From positions 4,650,001-4,714,000 of the forward strand of contig BSBN01000242.1 of NCBI GenBank assembly GCA_027924645.1: a DNA stretch of 64,000 nt, given 5' to 3'. Numbering within the stretch: position 1 is the stretch's first letter; every line of letters begins with the position of its first letter. This document shows positions 59,370 to 64,000 of this stretch, one piece after another. The notes below the pieces were generated by a model. The model did not search any database. It was not told the origin of the DNA and was given only the letters and a program-made list of their open reading frames with translations. A program made the translations under genes and the position numbers. This DNA is from Cunninghamia lanceolata. Its lineage: Eukaryota; Streptophyta; Pinopsida; Cupressales; Cupressaceae.

Positions 59370-61411
59370 TGTATAACATTTGCAAGTTTCCAATATAAGT
59401 AAAGTACATCTACAAGCACAAGAAGGAAATATTATTACATATTTTCAATTGTTCCAAACACATCAATAATAGATTAGTAAAAAGTACAGTTACATATTTG
59501 GCTAAACAAGCCATACAAGGACCAGTACAATGAAATATCCATCTTGAGTCACATAACATAAGAAACCTATCTTCAGCTACCATGACCCACCGGTCTTCCG
59601 CAAGCTGAAGTCAAGAGCATGGTTAAGGTGCTTTTCCACCCAACCACGGAGCACTACACTTCCCCGGGTTTCTTCCTAACTTGAATAAATCTCTGACCTT
59701 GCACGAGGAGCCTAGCAACTTGGAACGGATGGGTAGGAGGGAACTCTTGATGCAAGCCTGATGCCTATATGCACTCTAAACTAGAATGACATATGTCTTG
59801 CATGCAAGATGTGAAAGAGATAAACAAATAAATAAATATAACTAGGCTTTTATTTTCCATCTATTTCAATGGTACATCTAGCTTTGGCCAAAATCATAAA
59901 AATAAAGTGGTAAAACTTGAAAAAGAAGTTTCCCATCTTTGTGAATCCACACTCGGTAGATCCTGTCTCGGAAGGTAAGCTCTACCTTACACATAGCAAA
60001 ATGAAATACTACTATTGTTATAACAGACATACTAGCATCTCCACTCAACTAAGAAAACTACTTAATCATTTACGACGAAGTCCGTTTAAGAAAACTACTT
60101 AAAACATAATACTCAAGACTTACCATTCCCAACTTACACACATAATCTAAGAAGTTTAATTAAGTTGATATCATAGATTCAATTCTAAATGTATATATAT
60201 CCTTCAAAGATTAGGCACTATTTATGAACACCGAGATCCTGTAGATGGGGTAAGACAAAATATAAATTTAAAATTCTATCAATCATCCAACTCAAAGTAT
60301 AAATTATTGTCAAGCTAAAAGACATGCTTTATCTAAAATAAGATACCACAGATGCTACTAACCGTTTATACCAATCTGGTTAGAATAAAGCTAATTTAAA
60401 GACTATTACGTCAATTACTTGCTCATCTAATATACCCTACCAATTTTTACTAAGAAAAATACAATACAAAACCTTTTATTATTTTAAACCAAATTACATT
60501 CATTTCTAAGATCAATAAATCTATATTTATACACAAATAAGGTAACTAAACCTACTTTTTTCTTAATAATGATTTAAAAGAAGACTATGCAAGTAAATGA
60601 CCACAAGGTAATAAATGCTTTCTAGTTTATATATGATAAATTTCTATCACTTGGTATCCACTAATTCATCATAAATATAGAAACTAACCTATATTGAAGC
60701 CCTTTCTATAATGAAAATTTATACAAGAAAAACCTGGGGCTTTTATTAGGCAAATTTATACAAAGTTGAAGTTAATAAAAGAACATGAAAAAAAAGGTGG
60801 TTGTGTGAGGATGGCTCAACATGCCAATTGCTGAAAGAACACCTCAGAGGGATGTCTTCACATGGAATGCAATAATAGTAAATCTGAAACAATCTATCTC
60901 ATTATGGTTGATATAGCAGATAAAAGGCGAAGCACTAGTTGCCAAAAGAACTCCTATAAACTGTTGGAATGAGATTTTTAGGTAACCATACGAAGGTTGC
61001 AACACTATAAGGATTGGAGTACAGTTCAAGGAAATAACATGAATACCGACAAGCTTAAATCAAGATTTAACCCATGGTACAATGACTAAAAGGACGACCG
61101 ATTATAATGTTTAATGTAGCTTAATAGCTTAAGTTTTGATATTATAATAAGAAAAGCTTGGTGCCCAAGAACACAAAAAATAGTAGGAAGAGATGCTCAT
61201 CAAACCACAAGAAACACAACGGAAAAAAAATAATGGTGATAACTGAAAGATCACCCAGCAATTCAATACATATATTCTACATAAATCAGTCTAGGAAAAA
61301 GGGTCATGTTTGCATGCTAGATATTCTGCTGCTAGAAAATAGATATAATGCATCTAGCGACTAACAAATAAATCTTGTTCTGATAACAAGTTTAACAGAA
61401 ATCTTAGTAAT

Positions 61412-61464
<53 letters not shown>

Positions 61465-62681
61465 CAGGAAAAACATATACAGACAAAAGAAGAATGAAGG
61501 TAGAAAACAAAAAAAGACATGTGAATATTTTAATAGATGAATGAGATACATTTTGAAATTATAATAAGAGCAGTAAGAATCAATATGCAGTGGACAAGAC
61601 ATAATTTGGTAGGCGATTTATTGAGGCAACATTTTCTAGCTCACTTAGAGGTTCTCAGAGGAGGTTGATTGGTTTTAGGGGAAGATAAATAACCAAAAGT
61701 CATACATATTTCTAATAAGCCAAGGAACAGCTCAATCAAAAAAGTTGGGTTTGGAGATACTAAAGCCACTGGAAACAAAAGACATTCAATGTATATGAGG
61801 GCCGATTAATAGAGAATTGAATTTATTTTTTAAATCACATACCCAGATTTCGAAGTTTGTTCCTTATTTCCTTGCTCTCTGCTCTTCCTTCCTTTATCTT
61901 TGTTGTCCAAACATTTCTTTTCTCCCTCCTTTTTTATTTTCCGTTTGTGTCATGTTCCTTCTCTTTTTATTCCTTTCTTGTTTCCAACTTTTTCTTCCTT
62001 TTATCTTTTTGCTTTCTTTCCTTTTTGTTTTCTTTCTATTATTTTTAGTTTTCTTTCTATTTCCTTGTTTTATTTTATCTTTTAAGTTTTGTCATTATCT
62101 AAATAAGATAAAAGAATCTACTGTTTGAATGGATAATTACTATCATAAAACAAATAATATATATATCATTTCAATTTAGCACATAATTAACTTCTAGGAA
62201 GTAAGTTATTAAAAGAAAAATCATCTTCTCCACATAAATTTAAAAAAATATAGCTATTAAATTTATTTTGATTCAATAAAACAACATTCAAATTTAAAGA
62301 ACGATTAGTTAGTTTGGCAATTTCGAAGGCATAATGGAGATAATTTGACATGTGCAATAAATCAATTCATCAACATAGGATCATTCATGCAATTATAAGA
62401 TGCAAATGAAATGCAACTAAGTGCTTGTGTGTGTTCAACCTAGAATCTCTCCATCCCATCCTTGCTAGATGGCTAATCACCTCTACCTCAACGATACTCT
62501 TGTCTTTGACAACCTGCCATCATTAAACTCAATTCTCCATTAATAGTTTAGTGACCAATCCATAGCCGAAGCACTATACATTTCATCATTTTGAATCATT
62601 CAATTAATCCACAAACAATTATCCATAAAATAGTTCTAATTATAGTTAAGTTTAGAAAGCATAACAGTTTGAGATGTGACA
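59370..62681 (-). repeat. Putative 3' LTR of a second chromovirus
   Basis: The right end reads gatgtgaca (62673-62681), equivalent to gatgtaaca in the full-length chromovirus. About 260 bp from the left lies ggtgcttttccacccaacca (59619-59638), which also occurs in that element's LTRs near their left end. The internal sequence is otherwise divergent. The left boundary is a guess (tgtataacatttgc near 59369). It contains a TA microsatellite and a T/C-rich tract at 61850-62100, whose ORFs are low-complexity artefacts. Confidence 0.45.
61416..61461. repeat. (TA)n microsatellite
   Basis: An uninterrupted TA run of about 46 bp inside the presumed LTR. Confidence 0.95.
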
Positions 62682-62814
62682 TCTTTCCCCACTTAGAAGT
62701 GACATAGTCCCAATGTCTTATTATAGAACACCAAATATAAAATTCTTACATAACTTAATATCAAAGTATCAACCAAGTCATAATTATGCAGAAATTAAAA
62801 GAGTTTACGCTAAT

Positions 62815-63260
62815 TTTTCAAATGAGGAAAGGTTCTGGCAATATAACCAACATTCTCCCAGGTGGCTTTATCCACCGAATATTTGTCCCTCTAGACCTTA
62901 TACTGCACCATATCCTGGTTTTGCAACTTAACATTAAACCTCTCCAAAATTTGGGTGGGCTCCACCAGCACCACCCATGGATCCTAAACCTGCAATGCAC
63001 GCCAATCAAGAATATGTGAAGCATTTGGATGATACAACTTAAGCAAAGATACATGGAAGACATTATGGATTTAGGATAGAGACAATGGTAGAGAAAGCTT
63101 ATATGCAACCAGATTAATTACTTCCAAAACATCAAACGGTCCTATTGATGGTTAAAATTGCGTAGGTTCTAGTACCAACATGGGAAGCTCCAAGAATGTG
63201 GGACTTGACACTTGAAGCAACCTCCAGATTTTACAGAAGCTGGCTCTTTTTTTTCAATGG
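62815..63260 (-). pseudogene. Second chromovirus: integrase tail and chromodomain
   Basis: The minus strand reads GPFDVLEVINLVAYKLSLPL, then IHNVFHVSLLKLYHP (63040-63130), the conserved end of gypsy integrase. A linker follows, then LQNQDMVQYKV, stop, RDKYSVDKATWEN and FPHLK (62815-62910), a chromodomain. A few stops and one frameshift are present. It continues the minus-strand element whose 3' LTR is at 59370-62681; the rest of pol would lie beyond 63260 but is not recognisable in the window. Confidence 0.75.
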
Positions 63261-64000
63261 GGCTTAGGTAAAGGTAAGAAAAATAAGATTACAGATACAA
63301 TAAACAAAATTCCTAATTCTGTGGTGATGCGCTAGATTCGTATATGTATTAACACTTAGCACAATGTTTAAACCTTTAGAATTCAGTTATATTGAAGAGA
63401 AATCAAAGCATGATCAGTATGAATAGATGGTAAATAGATTTTAGAAACAAAGGCCGAATTCAAAGCAATTACATAGAGACACAGAGAATACCATCGAATA
63501 GCACATAACAACATTTATTTTCATTAAGAGATTAAGCAACATACAAGAGGCACAGAAACATGCACAAGTCTATATGCTTCTCCTTGAAACAACTATGAAA
63601 GGCTAAAATGATATAATCCAGTTGCAGATAAAACTCAAAATTATCAATTTTTTATATGTCTCCTTGTATTACAAAATTTCCCACTACTTATAGCCAAAAT
63701 TTGACTCAAGATCGCCCCAACAGCCAAAATCTCAATGGCCTGTAATTTCTTCTGGACTTCAACTAAGACTCGAACTGGTACTCAAGATCTTCTTGGATCT
63801 GTAACTGTTTCTGGCCCCTCGCCCATTGGCCGATTGATACTGAGAATGTAGCACTCTCTTGTAGTTCTATTGACACATGGCAATCTCCAATGGCTCCAAA
63901 AATATATTACGTGGCACCTTTCGCAGTAGTGGCTACATTGCTTCGATACAAAAAGAAGCAACATGAACTATAACACTTGGCACCTTCCACTTCATTGAGA
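63261..64000. other. Right edge, nothing recognised
   Basis: No coding or transposon signature that I can support. If the chromovirus were intact, its integrase core should lie here, so it is truncated or interrupted near 63240. Confidence 0.45.

Noticed and set aside
61817..62128. ORF of 103 codons, Phe/Leu/Ser-rich
   Set aside because: A T/C-rich tract in all three plus frames; composition alone explains the openness.
1..64000. CRISPR arrays, operons, rRNA or tRNA genes
   Set aside because: No regularly spaced direct repeats, no cloverleaf or rRNA-like segment was seen by eye; the window is eukaryotic repeat DNA. A tRNAscan run would be the decisive check.

Overview
This 64-kb, AT-rich window is nuclear DNA of a seed plant. 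I infer a gymnosperm, probably a conifer, because the LTRs are very long (3-4 kb), the LTR elements are old and nested, and decayed LINEs sit beside a TIR-NB-LRR resistance-gene relic. The species call is an inference that needs a database search. No intact host gene is visible. Almost everything recognisable is a transposable element or a decayed gene.

Layout. (1) About 361-10745 (+) holds a decayed L1-type LINE: ORF1 with a DUF4283-like domain and CCHC knuckle, and ORF2 with endonuclease, RT, zf-RVT and RNase H. A 4136-bp LTR-type insertion (1798-5933, duplicated site AAGGG) splits ORF1 without shifting its frame. (2) 10885-11880 is a dispersed repeat with a second copy at 43262-44207. (3) 14330-20116 (-) is a TIR-NB-LRR pseudogene: TIR exon, 2.66-kb intron with good GT/AG borders, NB-ARC exon and collapsed LRRs. 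Its TIR exon is split by an 847-bp segment rich in telomere-like CCCTAAA words. The intron holds a 250-bp direct duplication around a TATATG microsatellite and a chain of three hairpins. (4) 22374-22856 is a 483-bp inverted-repeat element flanked by TA.

(5) About 24495-46005 (+) is a Tat/Ogre-like Ty3/gypsy relic with gag, a protease-region linker and the integrase C-terminus. It was invaded by a full-length 11.76-kb chromovirus on the minus strand (26290-38051; 3.2-kb LTRs, initiator-Met PBS, chromodomain, site TTAAC) and by a 3325-bp presumed solo LTR (39510-42834, site CATTT). (6) About 46006-52312 (+) is a second Tat-like element: an LTR-like region with four perfect TGACGTCA palindromes, a PBS, gag-protease and an archaeal-type RNase H, with no RT between the last two. 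An inverted RT scrap follows. (7) 54710-57725 (+) is a 3.0-kb LTR element with no recognisable coding sequence (site ATAAG), inserted in or beside a minus-strand gypsy RNase H-integrase relic (57731-59240). (8) About 59370-63260 (-) is the 3' end of another chromovirus, with its LTR and a chromodomain.

The elements form layers. Four insertions have exact 5-bp target duplications, so the order of events can be read: LINE before the AAGGG element; Tat-like relic before the chromovirus and the CATTT element; gypsy relic probably before the ATAAG element. Every coding domain is damaged, so the window looks like a silenced repeat block around a dead resistance gene.
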